25,308 nucleotides of DNA, from IMG/VR virus record IMGVR_UViG_3300033551_000039, positions 1-25,308 of that record. One strand, written 5' to 3'. Shown one piece after another: positions 13,448 to 20,825 of this stretch; within the stretch, counting starts at the first letter, position 1, and each line of letters begins with the position of its first letter. The notes beneath the pieces are model-generated. The model was not told the DNA's origin. It did no database searches and saw only the letters and a program-made list of their open reading frames with translations. Source of the stretch: a virus. The position numbers and the translations under genes were made by a program.

Positions 13448-13909
13448 TCACTCCCCCTCGATCTCGGCGGCGAGGCCCGCGTCGGTGCGCCCGGCGATGG
13501 CGGGGCCGAGGAGGCCGATCTGCGAGCCGCTGAGGGCGACGCGGCCCTCTCGCGCCCACGACTTGACGACGATGGTCGGGCCGTTGATCTCGAGCACCTC
13601 GGCGGTCGCGCCGCCGAGCCCGCTCTTCACGGTCATGCCGATCACGACGTAGTGGCCGCGCTCGAGCGCCTCACGGGCGATCGCGAGGCCCCGTTCGTTC
13701 CGGGCGGCCTTCACCTTCGGGTCGCGGTGGGCGACGACAAGGGTGTTGTGAACCGCGGCCTTCAGCTCGCGGAGGTCGAGGTCGAGCAGCCCGAGGCCCT
13801 CGACGGCGGCGCTCAGGGCCTCCGCCTGCTCGGGGGAGCCCCCGGCGGCGGTGACCATCGAAAGGACGTTCTGGCGCTCGGAGTCGGTCGTGTGAGTGGT
13901 GCGTCCCAT
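13448..13909 (-). CDS. Hypothetical protein with C-terminal SH3-like beta domain
   Basis: 153 residues; ATG (complement of 13907-13909) preceded by GGGAGAGGACC, the leader seen before several genes here. N-terminal residues 1-80 are helical (SPEQAEALSAAVEGLGLLDL). From about residue 85 there are strands: HYVVIGMTVKSGLGGATAEV, LEINGPTIVVKSWAREGRVA, LSGSQIGLLG, resembling a small SH3/KOW-like barrel. No function can be assigned. It is the second gene of cassette 2 and has its own binding site, 28 bases after the first gene's stop. Confidence 0.65.
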   Translation of the reverse strand: MGRTTHTTDSERQNVLSMVTAAGGSPEQAEALSAAVEGLGLLDLDLRELKAAVHNTLVVAHRDPKVKAARNERGLAIAREALERGHYVVIGMTVKSGLGGATAEVLEINGPTIVVKSWAREGRVALSGSQIGLLGPAIAGRTDAGLAAEIEGE

Positions 13910-13937
13910 GTGTGGGTCCTCTCCCGTGTGGGTTGGT

Positions 13938-14123
13938 CTAGCGGGTGGTGGTGCTGAGGCGGCGGATGAGGGCCTCGAGGCGGGAGATCGCGACCTTCGC
14001 GTTCTCGGCGGGCCAGTAGGCACCGTCCGCCTCCGCGGCCGCGAGCACGTGCCGGTGGCGGGTGATGCGCGCCTCGGCGTCCCTGATCTTGCGGGCGGTC
14101 TCTTGTGCGGCGGTCTCGGTCAT
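13938..14123 (-). CDS. Small coiled-coil protein, first gene of cassette 2
   Basis: 61 residues; ATG (complement of 14121-14123) preceded by GGGAAGAGGACCCC. Nearly all helix: TARKIRDAEARITRHRHVLA, then PAENAKVAISRLEALIRRL, a probable coiled coil. It is the promoter-proximal gene of cassette 2, about 40 bases from the promoter at 14162-14191. No HTH visible. Function unknown. Confidence 0.65.
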   Translation of the reverse strand: MTETAAQETARKIRDAEARITRHRHVLAAAEADGAYWPAENAKVAISRLEALIRRLSTTTR

Positions 14124-14153
14124 CGCGGGGTCCTCTTCCCTCGTGCTCACCTT

Positions 14154-14193
14154 GTGGACACACACTACAGTCGGTGCGTGGGCCGTGTCAACG
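14154..14193. repeat. 40-bp promoter repeat, copy 2
   Basis: Same two 17-bp arms as at 6326-6365, identical in both copies; only the 6-bp core differs (TCGGTG here, CGGAGG there). The conserved arms contain the -35 and -10 of the minus-strand promoter. Confidence 0.9.
14162..14191 (-). promoter_or_regulatory. Minus-strand promoter of cassette 2
   Basis: TTGACA (14191 to 14186), 18 nt, TAGTGT (14167 to 14162) on the minus strand, as in cassette 1. It would drive 14123 to 12741. The divergent plus-strand promoter and operator seen next to copy 1 are absent here. Confidence 0.75.
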
Positions 14194-14308
14194 GGTGGGG
14201 CGGGTACTCGTCGCGGATGCGTCGGATCTCCTCGGCATAGGCGAGGGTCTCGGGGCTCCGGATCAACTCGAGCAGGATGCGGCGGGTGTGGTGCAGGAAT
14301 GCGCTCAT
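14165..14308 (-). CDS. Possible small gene upstream of cassette 2 promoter
   Basis: 47 residues from an ATG (complement of 14306-14308). The sequence AFLHHTRRILLELIRSPETL and AYAEEIRRIRDEYPPHP looks like a real amphipathic helical protein. Against it: the last codons read through the promoter repeat and the upstream region lacks a strong ribosome binding site (only a weak CGGG). If real, it would be the first gene of a longer minus-strand operon with an internal promoter. Uncertain. Confidence 0.4.
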   Translation of the reverse strand: MSAFLHHTRRILLELIRSPETLAYAEEIRRIRDEYPPHPLTRPTHRL

Positions 14309-14360
14309 ACCCGAGGTATCGGCCCGCCGGCCGCCGCACTTGACCGCCGGGGGCGCGACC

Positions 14361-14389
14361 TTGTGGGCCTTCGGGGCCGGTGTTACCTT
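14361..14389 (+). promoter_or_regulatory. Candidate late promoter before the capsid gene
   Basis: TTGTGG (14361-14366), 17 nt, TACCTT (14384-14389), related to the TAGCGG-N17-TACCNT elements before portal and protease. It leaves a GC-rich leader of about 100 nt with a GGAGG site before ATG 14495. The 14309-14494 region holds no other supported feature. Confidence 0.5.
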
Positions 14390-14494
14390 CGCCGCACGAG
14401 GGGGGCCGGGCGGCCGAGTCGCCACCCCCGCCGGGCGTAGTCCGGGGCTGAGCACGACCTGACGAACGAATCCCCCGAACGGAGGGCTACCCCG

Positions 14495-16327
14495 ATGCCG
14501 ACCGACGACCCCCGTCCGCCCCTCTTCCCCGAGGTTCCGGACGATCTCACCGCGCTGAGCCGCGCCGACCTCGAGGCCCTGGCGGGCCAGATCGCACAGG
14601 TGGCGGCCACCATCGCCGACCCGAACGCCGACGGTCGCGCCGAGCTGATCGGTGAGACCCCCCTCGCGGACGTGCTGGCCGCGGCTGACGCCGCCCTCAG
14701 CTCCGCCGAGCGGATCGCCGAGCACCTCGGTGCCCTCGACGAGCAGGAGGCCGAGCAGGCCGCCGCCCTCGAGTCCCTCAGCACGCGCGCCGCCGCCCTC
14801 ACCTCCGAGCCCGCCCCCGAGGCGGACGCCGAGGTCGAGGAGGTCGAGGCCGCGGAGCCGGAGGGTGACGAGCCCGACGAGGCCCCCGCCGAGGTCGAGC
14901 AGCCCGAGGCCGAGCAGGTCGAGGAGCCCGTCGCCATCGCCGCGGGCGGATCTGAGCTCGTCGCCGCGATCGCCGACGCGATCCGTCAGGGCACCGCCGC
15001 CGCCGCGCCCCGCCGCCGCGCCCGCGTGCCCGCCCGCAACGAAGGCCGCGAGCGCCGGCAGGGTGGCGGCCCCGGTCAGTCCCTCAGCCTCGTCGCGTCC
15101 GGCGAGCCGCTCGAGTCGCGTGAGCAGCTCGCGCAGGCCGTGAGCGAGCGCCTGAACGGGTTCGTCGGCCGTCCCGTCTCGAGCGACGAGCGGATCACCG
15201 TCGCCCGCCTCTCCACCGAGTACCCGGAGGACCGCCACATCGGCGGCGGCCGGGAGGCGACCGAGGCCGTGCTGAGCCGGGTGTTCAGCCGCGACAACCT
15301 CGCCGCCCCGCAGGCCCTCACCGCCGCGGGTGGCATCTGCGCCCCGCCGGTGCCGCTGTACGACGTCGAGACCTTCGCCGTCGATGACCGGCCCGTCGCG
15401 GCCGCCCTCCCGAGCTTCAACGCCGAGCGCGGCGGGGTCACGTACCGCCTGCCCTCGACGATGGGCCTCATGACCGGCGCGAACGGTGTCATGACCGCCG
15501 ACGAGGACGCCGAGTTCATCACCTCCGGCGACGACGAGGGCATGCCCGCCAACGTCAAGTCATGCCTGCGGATCGAGTGCCCGGACCTCGTGACGGCCGA
15601 GGTCGAGGCGATCTACCAGTGCCTCACGATCGGCAACTTCGGTGCCCGCACGTGGCCGGAGGACGTCGCCCACAACGTCGACCTGGCGGCCGCCGAGTGG
15701 GCGCGCCTCGCCGAGCGGCGGTTCGTGGACGTCATCAAGACCGCCTCGACGGCCGTCACCGACGCCGGGGACGGCGGCGCGTGGCTCAGCCTCGTCGCGA
15801 CGATCCTGAAGGCCCGCGCCGGGATGATCTCCCGCCACCGGCTCAGCGAGGCCCAGCGGTTCCGGGTCCTCCTGCCCTCGTGGCTCGGCGAGGCCCTGCC
15901 GATGGACGGCATCCGCGGCGGCACGATCGGCAACATCGCCGACCTCACCCGCCAGACCGTCGCCGCGTCGCTCGAGCGGTACGGCGTGTCGGTCTCGTGG
16001 TACAAGGACGGCGTGACCGGCGGCACCGCCCAGCTCTTCGGGGCGCAGTCCACCGGCGCGATCACCGAGTTCCCGACGTCGGTGCAGTGGGCGTTCTTCC
16101 CGGAGGGGTCGTTCTTCGTCCTCGACAACGGGACCCTCGACCTCGGCCTCGTGCGCGACTCGGTGCTCAACAGCACCAACGACTACCAGCTCTTCATGGA
16201 GGCCTTCCTGAAGGTCGCGTACCGCGGGATCGAGTCCCTGTGGGTCACGTCCACGGTCTGCTACTCCGGGCAGGTGCAGCAGGCCGGCGAGATCATCGCC
16301 TGCGCCGACCCGGCCGCGACCACCTAG
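14495..16327 (+). CDS. Major capsid protein with N-terminal scaffolding-like domain
   Basis: 610 residues, ATG with GGAGG upstream. Residues 1-200 are helical with an acidic stretch (105-146, Glu/Ala/Pro) and a basic patch (173-188), typical of a delta/scaffolding domain removed by the neighbouring protease. From about 250 on the HK97-type capsid fold is recognisable by actinophage signatures: AAGGICAPPVPLYDVETFAV, SCLRIECPDLV...IYQCLTIGNFGARTWPE, SRHRLSEAQRFRVLLPSWLG and FFPEGSFFVLDNGTLDLG. This makes the icosahedral shell. Two further structural genes follow on the same strand. Confidence 0.93.
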   Translation: MPTDDPRPPLFPEVPDDLTALSRADLEALAGQIAQVAATIADPNADGRAELIGETPLADVLAAADAALSSAERIAEHLGALDEQEAEQAAALESLSTRAAALTSEPAPEADAEVEEVEAAEPEGDEPDEAPAEVEQPEAEQVEEPVAIAAGGSELVAAIADAIRQGTAAAAPRRRARVPARNEGRERRQGGGPGQSLSLVASGEPLESREQLAQAVSERLNGFVGRPVSSDERITVARLSTEYPEDRHIGGGREATEAVLSRVFSRDNLAAPQALTAAGGICAPPVPLYDVETFAVDDRPVAAALPSFNAERGGVTYRLPSTMGLMTGANGVMTADEDAEFITSGDDEGMPANVKSCLRIECPDLVTAEVEAIYQCLTIGNFGARTWPEDVAHNVDLAAAEWARLAERRFVDVIKTASTAVTDAGDGGAWLSLVATILKARAGMISRHRLSEAQRFRVLLPSWLGEALPMDGIRGGTIGNIADLTRQTVAASLERYGVSVSWYKDGVTGGTAQLFGAQSTGAITEFPTSVQWAFFPEGSFFVLDNGTLDLGLVRDSVLNSTNDYQLFMEAFLKVAYRGIESLWVTSTVCYSGQVQQAGEIIACADPAATT

Positions 16328-16342
16328 ACCGGGGGGTAGCTC

Positions 16343-17221
16343 GTGCCTCCGTCAATGGCAGAGCGGGTCGAGGGCCTACAGCCCTCGGCCCCTCTCCGGG
16401 GCCTCCTCTCCGTCGCTCAGACGATCGACGGGGAGGACGCCCCCCGGTGGCTCAACGGCGTCGCGATCGACCCGTACCCGTGCGGGTGCGCGATCGTCAC
16501 TCCGGGCGTCGCTTGCTTCGATGACCCGGAGCCGCTCGAGGGTGAGGAGGTCACCGCCTCCGACCCCGACGCTGTGCCCCGGTTCGACCCGTTCCTCGTG
16601 TACCTCCCCGACTCGTGCTCGACCTTCGGCCTCGGCCCCTACAGCGAGTTCGCGGGGAAGCTCCGGACCGCCTTCGAGGCGGTGCAGGGCTCGGCGATCG
16701 AGGGGGAGTTCTGGACCGGCGCTCAGGTGCCGACCAACCCCCACCTCGACGACGGGCTCAGCACCGACGCGGGGCCGCCGGCGGGGATCGTCGAGGGCAT
16801 CGCTCAGCTCGAGCAGGCGATCGGCCAGTCGTGCCGCGCCGGTGTGATCCACATGCCGGTGGCCGCCGCCGTCGTCGCTTCGGCGTACGGGCTGCTCGAG
16901 GCGAACGGGGCGGCCCTCCGCACCGTCGCTATGGGAACCCCCGTCGTCGCCGGGACCGGCTACACGGGCACCGGCCCCGGCGGCGACGCCCCTCCCGAGG
17001 GTGCGTCGTGGATCTACGCAACCGGTCCCGTCCGGGTCCGCCTCGGGACGATCGACGTGCCCGACGGCATCGCGCAGGCGATGGCCCGGAGCATCAACCG
17101 AGTTGTCGTGCGGGCTCAGCGCCCCGCGGTGGTCGAGTGGGACCGCTGCCTGCACGCCTCTCAGCTCGTGTCGCTGAGCGAGGCCGGGGTGCCGGTCCTC
17201 CCGAGCGGCTCGGGGTCCTGA
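16343..17221 (+). CDS. Conserved virion-associated protein downstream of capsid gene
   Basis: 292 residues, GTG with GGGGGT upstream. Recognisable segments of an actinophage family found after the capsid gene include WLNGVAIDPYPCGCAIVTPG, DSCSTFGLG, the FWTGAQVPTNPHL region, GVIHMPVAAAVVASAYGLLE and YATGPVRVRLGTIDVPDG, with Cys residues in the N-terminal and C-terminal parts. I infer a head or head-tail role from position and family context; I cannot name the exact function. It could be a decoration or connector protein. The next gene follows after 28 bases. Confidence 0.75.
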   Translation: MPPSMAERVEGLQPSAPLRGLLSVAQTIDGEDAPRWLNGVAIDPYPCGCAIVTPGVACFDDPEPLEGEEVTASDPDAVPRFDPFLVYLPDSCSTFGLGPYSEFAGKLRTAFEAVQGSAIEGEFWTGAQVPTNPHLDDGLSTDAGPPAGIVEGIAQLEQAIGQSCRAGVIHMPVAAAVVASAYGLLEANGAALRTVAMGTPVVAGTGYTGTGPGGDAPPEGASWIYATGPVRVRLGTIDVPDGIAQAMARSINRVVVRAQRPAVVEWDRCLHASQLVSLSEAGVPVLPSGSGS

Positions 17222-17249
17222 CCATGATGACCACCACAGGAGGCACCAC

Positions 17250-17912
17250 GTGAGCGAGTGCGCGGGCTCTATTCACGTCCTCGCGGCCCGTGCGACTCGG
17301 CTGCTCGCCGATGGCACGCCCGACGAGGGCAGCACCGGTTCCTACGTGACCGAAAACCCGATGCGGGTCGCGGTCAACCCCGAGATCGAGCAGGGCGAGG
17401 ACCGGACGCAGAAGAACGGCGCGGACTGCCCGTGCCTGACGTACAAGGTCCCCGACTACGTGAAGCGGTGGAACCTCGAGCTGGACAACTGCAGGCTCGA
17501 GCCCGGCCTCTTCGAACTGCTCTTCGGCGCTGAGGTGATCCCCGGCGCGGCCCCCGGGTCGATGATCGGGAATATCCTCCCGTCGGGTGTCGCCAACTGC
17601 GACCTCAGCACCCTCGGCGTCGCCTTCGAGTTCTGGACGCGGGCGTGGGACGGGGACCGGCAGAACCCCGGCTTCCCCTACATTCGGTGGGTCCTGCCGA
17701 AGAGCATCTGGCAGCTCGGTGACCACGAGTTCAACGCCGAGTTCCTCACGGTGTCGATGACCGGCTTCACCGAGAACAACCCGGGCTTCACCGACCCCTA
17801 CGGCGATATGCCCGCCGAGTACGACAACGCCGACGGCAAGGTCGCGTGGTTCTACGACACGGCCGTCCCCGAGGGTGACTGCGGGTACGCGGTCCTCGGG
17901 TCGGGCTCCTAG
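17250..17912 (+). CDS. Putative major tail protein
   Basis: 220 residues, GTG with AGGAGG ahead. It matches the layout of a common actinophage structural protein: N-terminal IHVLAARATRLLADGTPDEG, then SYVTENPMRVAVNPEIEQGE followed by DRTQKNGADCPC, then LELDNCRLEPGLFELLFGAE and beta-rich strands with YIRWVLPKSIWQLGDHEF. Related proteins are annotated as major tail or tail-tube subunits. Here Cys pairs replace some usual residues. It is the last gene before a strong hairpin, so it ends the capsid operon. A different virion role cannot be excluded. Confidence 0.65.
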   Translation: MSECAGSIHVLAARATRLLADGTPDEGSTGSYVTENPMRVAVNPEIEQGEDRTQKNGADCPCLTYKVPDYVKRWNLELDNCRLEPGLFELLFGAEVIPGAAPGSMIGNILPSGVANCDLSTLGVAFEFWTRAWDGDRQNPGFPYIRWVLPKSIWQLGDHEFNAEFLTVSMTGFTENNPGFTDPYGDMPAEYDNADGKVAWFYDTAVPEGDCGYAVLGSGS

Positions 17913-17925
17913 CCGAGCCACTGTG

Positions 17926-17955
17926 GCCGCCCGGATGATTCGGCATCCGGGCGGC
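17926..17955 (+). terminator. Strong hairpin terminator after the capsid/tail-tube operon
   Basis: A perfect 12-bp stem (17926-17937 with 17944-17955, GCCGCCCGGATG on one side) closes a 6-nt loop ATTCGG. It lies 13 bases after the stop of the putative tail protein. A C-rich rather than U-rich stretch follows, as is common in actinobacterial terminators. Confidence 0.8.
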
Positions 17956-17969
17956 TGCACCCCCCTCCC

Positions 17970-18464
17970 GTGCACGCCGCCGCCCGCGACTACGTGGCCC
18001 GCCAGGTCGAGGCCTTCGGCCCGTTCTCGAGCGTCGTCGAGATCGGCTCCCGCGATATCAACGGGGAGGTCCGCGACCTCTTCGGCGACGCCCGCTACGT
18101 CGGGCTCGACCTGCACCCCGGCCCGGGGGTGGACTGGCACGGCGACGCCTCGAGGTACCGGCCGCCGGAGCCCGTCGAGTGCGTGGTCTGTTGCGAGGTG
18201 CTCGAGCACGCCCCCGCGTGGTCGACGCTCATGCAACGGGCCTTCGAGTGGCTCGCCCCGCGGGGGGTCCTCATCGTCACGACCGCCGGGCCGGGCCGCC
18301 GGCCGCACAGCGCGATCGACGGCGGGTGGACGCTGCACCGCGGCGAGCACTACGCGAACATCGACGCGACCCACCTCGCCCGCGTCCTCCGCGCGGCGGG
18401 CTTCCCCGTCGTCACGACCTCGAGCGCGGGCCGCGACACCCGCGCGGTGGCGGTGAAGGGGTGA
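17970..18464 (+). CDS. Class I SAM-dependent methyltransferase
   Basis: 164 residues, GTG start just past the hairpin. Motif I is VVEIGSRDINGEV (22-34), motif II YVGLDLHPGPGVD (43-55), and VECVVCCEVLEHAPAW (69-84) gives the motif IV region typical of small-molecule or polysaccharide methyltransferases. TTAGPGRRPHSAIDGGWTLH (104-123) and GEHYANI are conserved in a phage family seen beside glycosyltransferases. Substrate is unknown; given the following genes a sugar or nucleotide-sugar product is more likely than DNA, and no DNA methylase NPPY motif is present. It overlaps the next gene by GTGA. Confidence 0.85.
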   Translation: MHAAARDYVARQVEAFGPFSSVVEIGSRDINGEVRDLFGDARYVGLDLHPGPGVDWHGDASRYRPPEPVECVVCCEVLEHAPAWSTLMQRAFEWLAPRGVLIVTTAGPGRRPHSAIDGGWTLHRGEHYANIDATHLARVLRAAGFPVVTTSSAGRDTRAVAVKG

Positions 18465-19114
18465 GGCTCGCCGTCCTCGTCCCCGTCCTCGCCCGCCCCC
18501 ACCGGGTGCAGCCGCTCGTCGAGGCCTTCCGGCGCACCACGTCCCTGCCTCACCGCGTCATCTTCATCGCCGACGCGGGTGATGATGAGGAGATCCGGGC
18601 GGTGCAGGACTGCTCGGGGGCGGACCTCATCGTCGTGCAGGCGGGCACGTCGTACGCCCGCAAGATCAATGTCGGGGTGCAGGCGACCGATGAGGCCCTG
18701 ATCTTCACGGGGGCCGACGACCTCGAGCCGCACCCCGGGTGGCTCACCGCCGCCCTCGCCCGAATGGGCGGGCCGGTGCAGGTCGTCGGCGTGAACGACC
18801 TCGGCACCGCCCGGGTGCGGGAGGGCCGCCACGCGACGAGCTTCCTCGTGGACCGCCGCTACGTGCAGGCCGGGACGATCGACGAGCCGGGGGTGCTCAT
18901 GCACCCGGGCTACCGCCACAACTACCCCGACGACGAGCTCGCCGAGACCGCCCGCCTGCGCGGGGCGATCGCCTTCGCCACCGACGCGATCGTCGAGCAC
19001 CTGCACCCCCACTTCGGGAACGCCCCCGACGACGCGACGTACCGCCTCGGCCGGGAGTCGTTCAAGGCGGACGGGCGGCTCTTCCGCTCGAGGCGGTCGC
19101 TGTGGCAGGCGTGA
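18461..19114 (+). CDS. GT-A type glycosyltransferase (GT2-like)
   Basis: 217 residues, GTGA overlap. The start MRLAVLVPVLARPHRVQPLV is the first strand and nucleotide-binding loop of GT-A enzymes. The metal-binding acidic pair is FTGADDLEPHPGW (82-94; Asp86-Asp87). The C-terminal block HNYPDDELAETARLRGAIAF and VEHLHPHFGNAPDDATYRLG is typical of phage-encoded transferases. It likely transfers a sugar to a virion protein or a glycan. The gene is coupled to the methyltransferase and to the next transferase. Confidence 0.85.
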   Translation: MRLAVLVPVLARPHRVQPLVEAFRRTTSLPHRVIFIADAGDDEEIRAVQDCSGADLIVVQAGTSYARKINVGVQATDEALIFTGADDLEPHPGWLTAALARMGGPVQVVGVNDLGTARVREGRHATSFLVDRRYVQAGTIDEPGVLMHPGYRHNYPDDELAETARLRGAIAFATDAIVEHLHPHFGNAPDDATYRLGRESFKADGRLFRSRRSLWQA

Positions 19115-19800
19115 TGGTCGTGATCCCGTGGCGGGAGGACCGCCTCGAGCAGCCCGAGCGCGAGGCGGCGATCGCGTGGGTTGGCCGCCAGCTCGCCGCC
19201 GCCGGGTACCCGGTCCACATCGCGACGCGGGAAGAGTCCCCCGCCGAGTGGTCCAAGGCGGCGGCGATCGCCTTCGCCTCCTCGGTGGTCGGCACCGAGG
19301 GGATCGTCGTCGTCACCGATGCCGACGTGTGGAGTCCCGGGCTCCCACAGGCGATCGCCGCGGTGCGCGCCGGGTACCCGTGGGCGATGCCCCACATGCG
19401 GGTGCACCGCCTCACCCCCGAGGCGACGCAGGCGGTGCTCGAGGGCGACACCCCCAACGAAGCGATGCCGTGCGTGAAGAGGCCGTATCGCGGGGTCTGC
19501 GGCGGCGGGATCGTGGTCATGCCGGCGGCGACGCTGGCCGAGGTCCCGCCCGACGTGCGGTTCCGGGGGTGGGGCTCCGAGGACCGGGCGTGGTGCGACG
19601 CCCTCCGAGCCCTCGCCGGGCAGGAGTGGCGGCAGACCCGCGCCCCCCTCTTCCACCTGTGGCACCCGCCGTACACCGACGGGGTGGGCGCTCACATCAC
19701 GAGCCCCGAGAACGCCCGCCTCGCCGCCGAGTACCGCAGGCACCGCCACGACGGGAACCGGGTGCGACTCATGGTCGAGGCCTCGAGGGGGCAGGCGTGA
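19111..19800 (+). CDS. GT-A glycosyltransferase with galactosyltransferase-type C-terminal motif
   Basis: 229 residues from GTG 19111 (GTGA overlap; ATG 19114 is an equal alternative). The DxD motif is VVTDADVWSPG (67-77). A CGGGIVVMPAATLAEVPPDV segment leads to FRGWGSEDRAW (151-161), like the GWGxED motif of GT7/galactosyltransferase C-terminal domains that sets acceptor and catalytic positions. FHLWHPP (181-187) is also usual for this group. It probably adds a second sugar. Donor and acceptor cannot be told. It is coupled to both neighbours. Confidence 0.85.
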   Translation: MMVVIPWREDRLEQPEREAAIAWVGRQLAAAGYPVHIATREESPAEWSKAAAIAFASSVVGTEGIVVVTDADVWSPGLPQAIAAVRAGYPWAMPHMRVHRLTPEATQAVLEGDTPNEAMPCVKRPYRGVCGGGIVVMPAATLAEVPPDVRFRGWGSEDRAWCDALRALAGQEWRQTRAPLFHLWHPPYTDGVGAHITSPENARLAAEYRRHRHDGNRVRLMVEASRGQA

Positions 19801-20825
19801 TCGACGCGACCGCGAAGCTCGAGCACTACGTCGATCACCTCGCCCCCGTGTGGCGGGAGATCCCCCTCGAGCGGCGCGGCGAGTTCTTCGTGCCGCCGCT
19901 CCTGGCGGACCACGCCCGATCGCTCGGCGTCAACCCGAGCGTGTACGAGGGGGACGGGGTGCCGTGGCGGAGCCCCGGCGACGCCCCGATCCTCGTCGCC
20001 GCGACACAGGACGTCCGCCGAGCCCGCCCCGCTGGCCGCCCGATCGCGTACCTCGGCCACGGCATCGGGCAGTCGTTCATCGCCCCCGACGGCCGCCGCC
20101 GCAAGGGGTACAGCGGCGGCCCCGGCTTCGAGGACGTCGCCCTCTTCCTCGCCGTCAACGAACGGCACGCCGCGCTGTGGCGCGCGGCCTACCCCTCCGC
20201 GCGTGTCGAGGTCGTCGGCACGCCGAAGCTCGGGGGCCGTTCTCGGGAGGGCGGCCCCCGGGGCACCCTCGTCGTCGCATCCTTCCACTGGCGCGCGCAG
20301 ATCGGGGTCCCCGAGGCGGGTACCGCGTGGGACTACTGGCGGCCCCACCTCCGCAAGCTCCGCGGCCGGTACCGCCTCGCCCTGCACTGCCACCCCCGCA
20401 TCCGCGACAAGGTGCGCCTCGAGGCCGCCAACCTCGGCGTCGAGTTCATCCCCACCTTCGATGAGGTGCTCGACCGCGCCGCCGTCTATCTGAACGACGC
20501 CTCCTCGACGCTGTGGGAGTTCGCCGCCTTCGGGGGGCCGGTGGTCGTGCTCAACGATCCGCGCTTCCGCCGGCACGTCGAGCACGGGCTCCGGTTTTGG
20601 GACTGCGCCGACGTCGGCCCCAACGCCGACCACCCCCCCGACCTCATCCCCGCCGTCGACCTCGCCCTCGAGGACCCACCCCGCATCGCAGCTCGACGCC
20701 GCGCGATCAGCGCGGAGCTGTACCCGTACGACGATCCCGCAACTCGCGCGAAGGTGGCTATCCTGAGTGCCGCCCCCGCCGTCACCACAGGAGGACCCCG
20801 TGCCGCGATACCGCATCCGGCTTGA
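19797..20825 (+). CDS. GT-B/TagB-like glycosyl- or glycerophosphotransferase
   Basis: 342 residues, GTG overlapping the preceding TGA. Segments match GT-B enzymes related to CDP-glycerol glycerophosphotransferases: IAYLGHGIGQSF (83-94), RVEVVGTPKLGG (136-147), LALHCHPRIRDK (194-205), and YLNDASSTLWEFAAFGGPVV (231-250) with the D-SST-E nucleotide-sugar site. In teichoic-acid enzymes this fold adds polyol-phosphate units; here the donor is unknown. It ends inside the start of the next gene (26-base overlap). A glycan-extending role beside two GT-A enzymes is likely. Confidence 0.75.
   Translation: MIDATAKLEHYVDHLAPVWREIPLERRGEFFVPPLLADHARSLGVNPSVYEGDGVPWRSPGDAPILVAATQDVRRARPAGRPIAYLGHGIGQSFIAPDGRRRKGYSGGPGFEDVALFLAVNERHAALWRAAYPSARVEVVGTPKLGGRSREGGPRGTLVVASFHWRAQIGVPEAGTAWDYWRPHLRKLRGRYRLALHCHPRIRDKVRLEAANLGVEFIPTFDEVLDRAAVYLNDASSTLWEFAAFGGPVVVLNDPRFRRHVEHGLRFWDCADVGPNADHPPDLIPAVDLALEDPPRIAARRRAISAELYPYDDPATRAKVAILSAAPAVTTGGPRAAIPHPA

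Noticed and set aside
17094-18374. A 426-codon minus-strand frame opposite the putative tail protein and methyltransferase.
   Set aside because: Arg/Val/Gly-rich shadow translation without domains; it crosses the strong terminator and overlaps recognised genes.
20736-20764. A promoter before the gene at 20800 with -10 TATCCT.
   Set aside because: No acceptable -35 at 16-18 nt spacing and the site lies within the coding end of the glycosyltransferase gene; noted only in that gene's entry.
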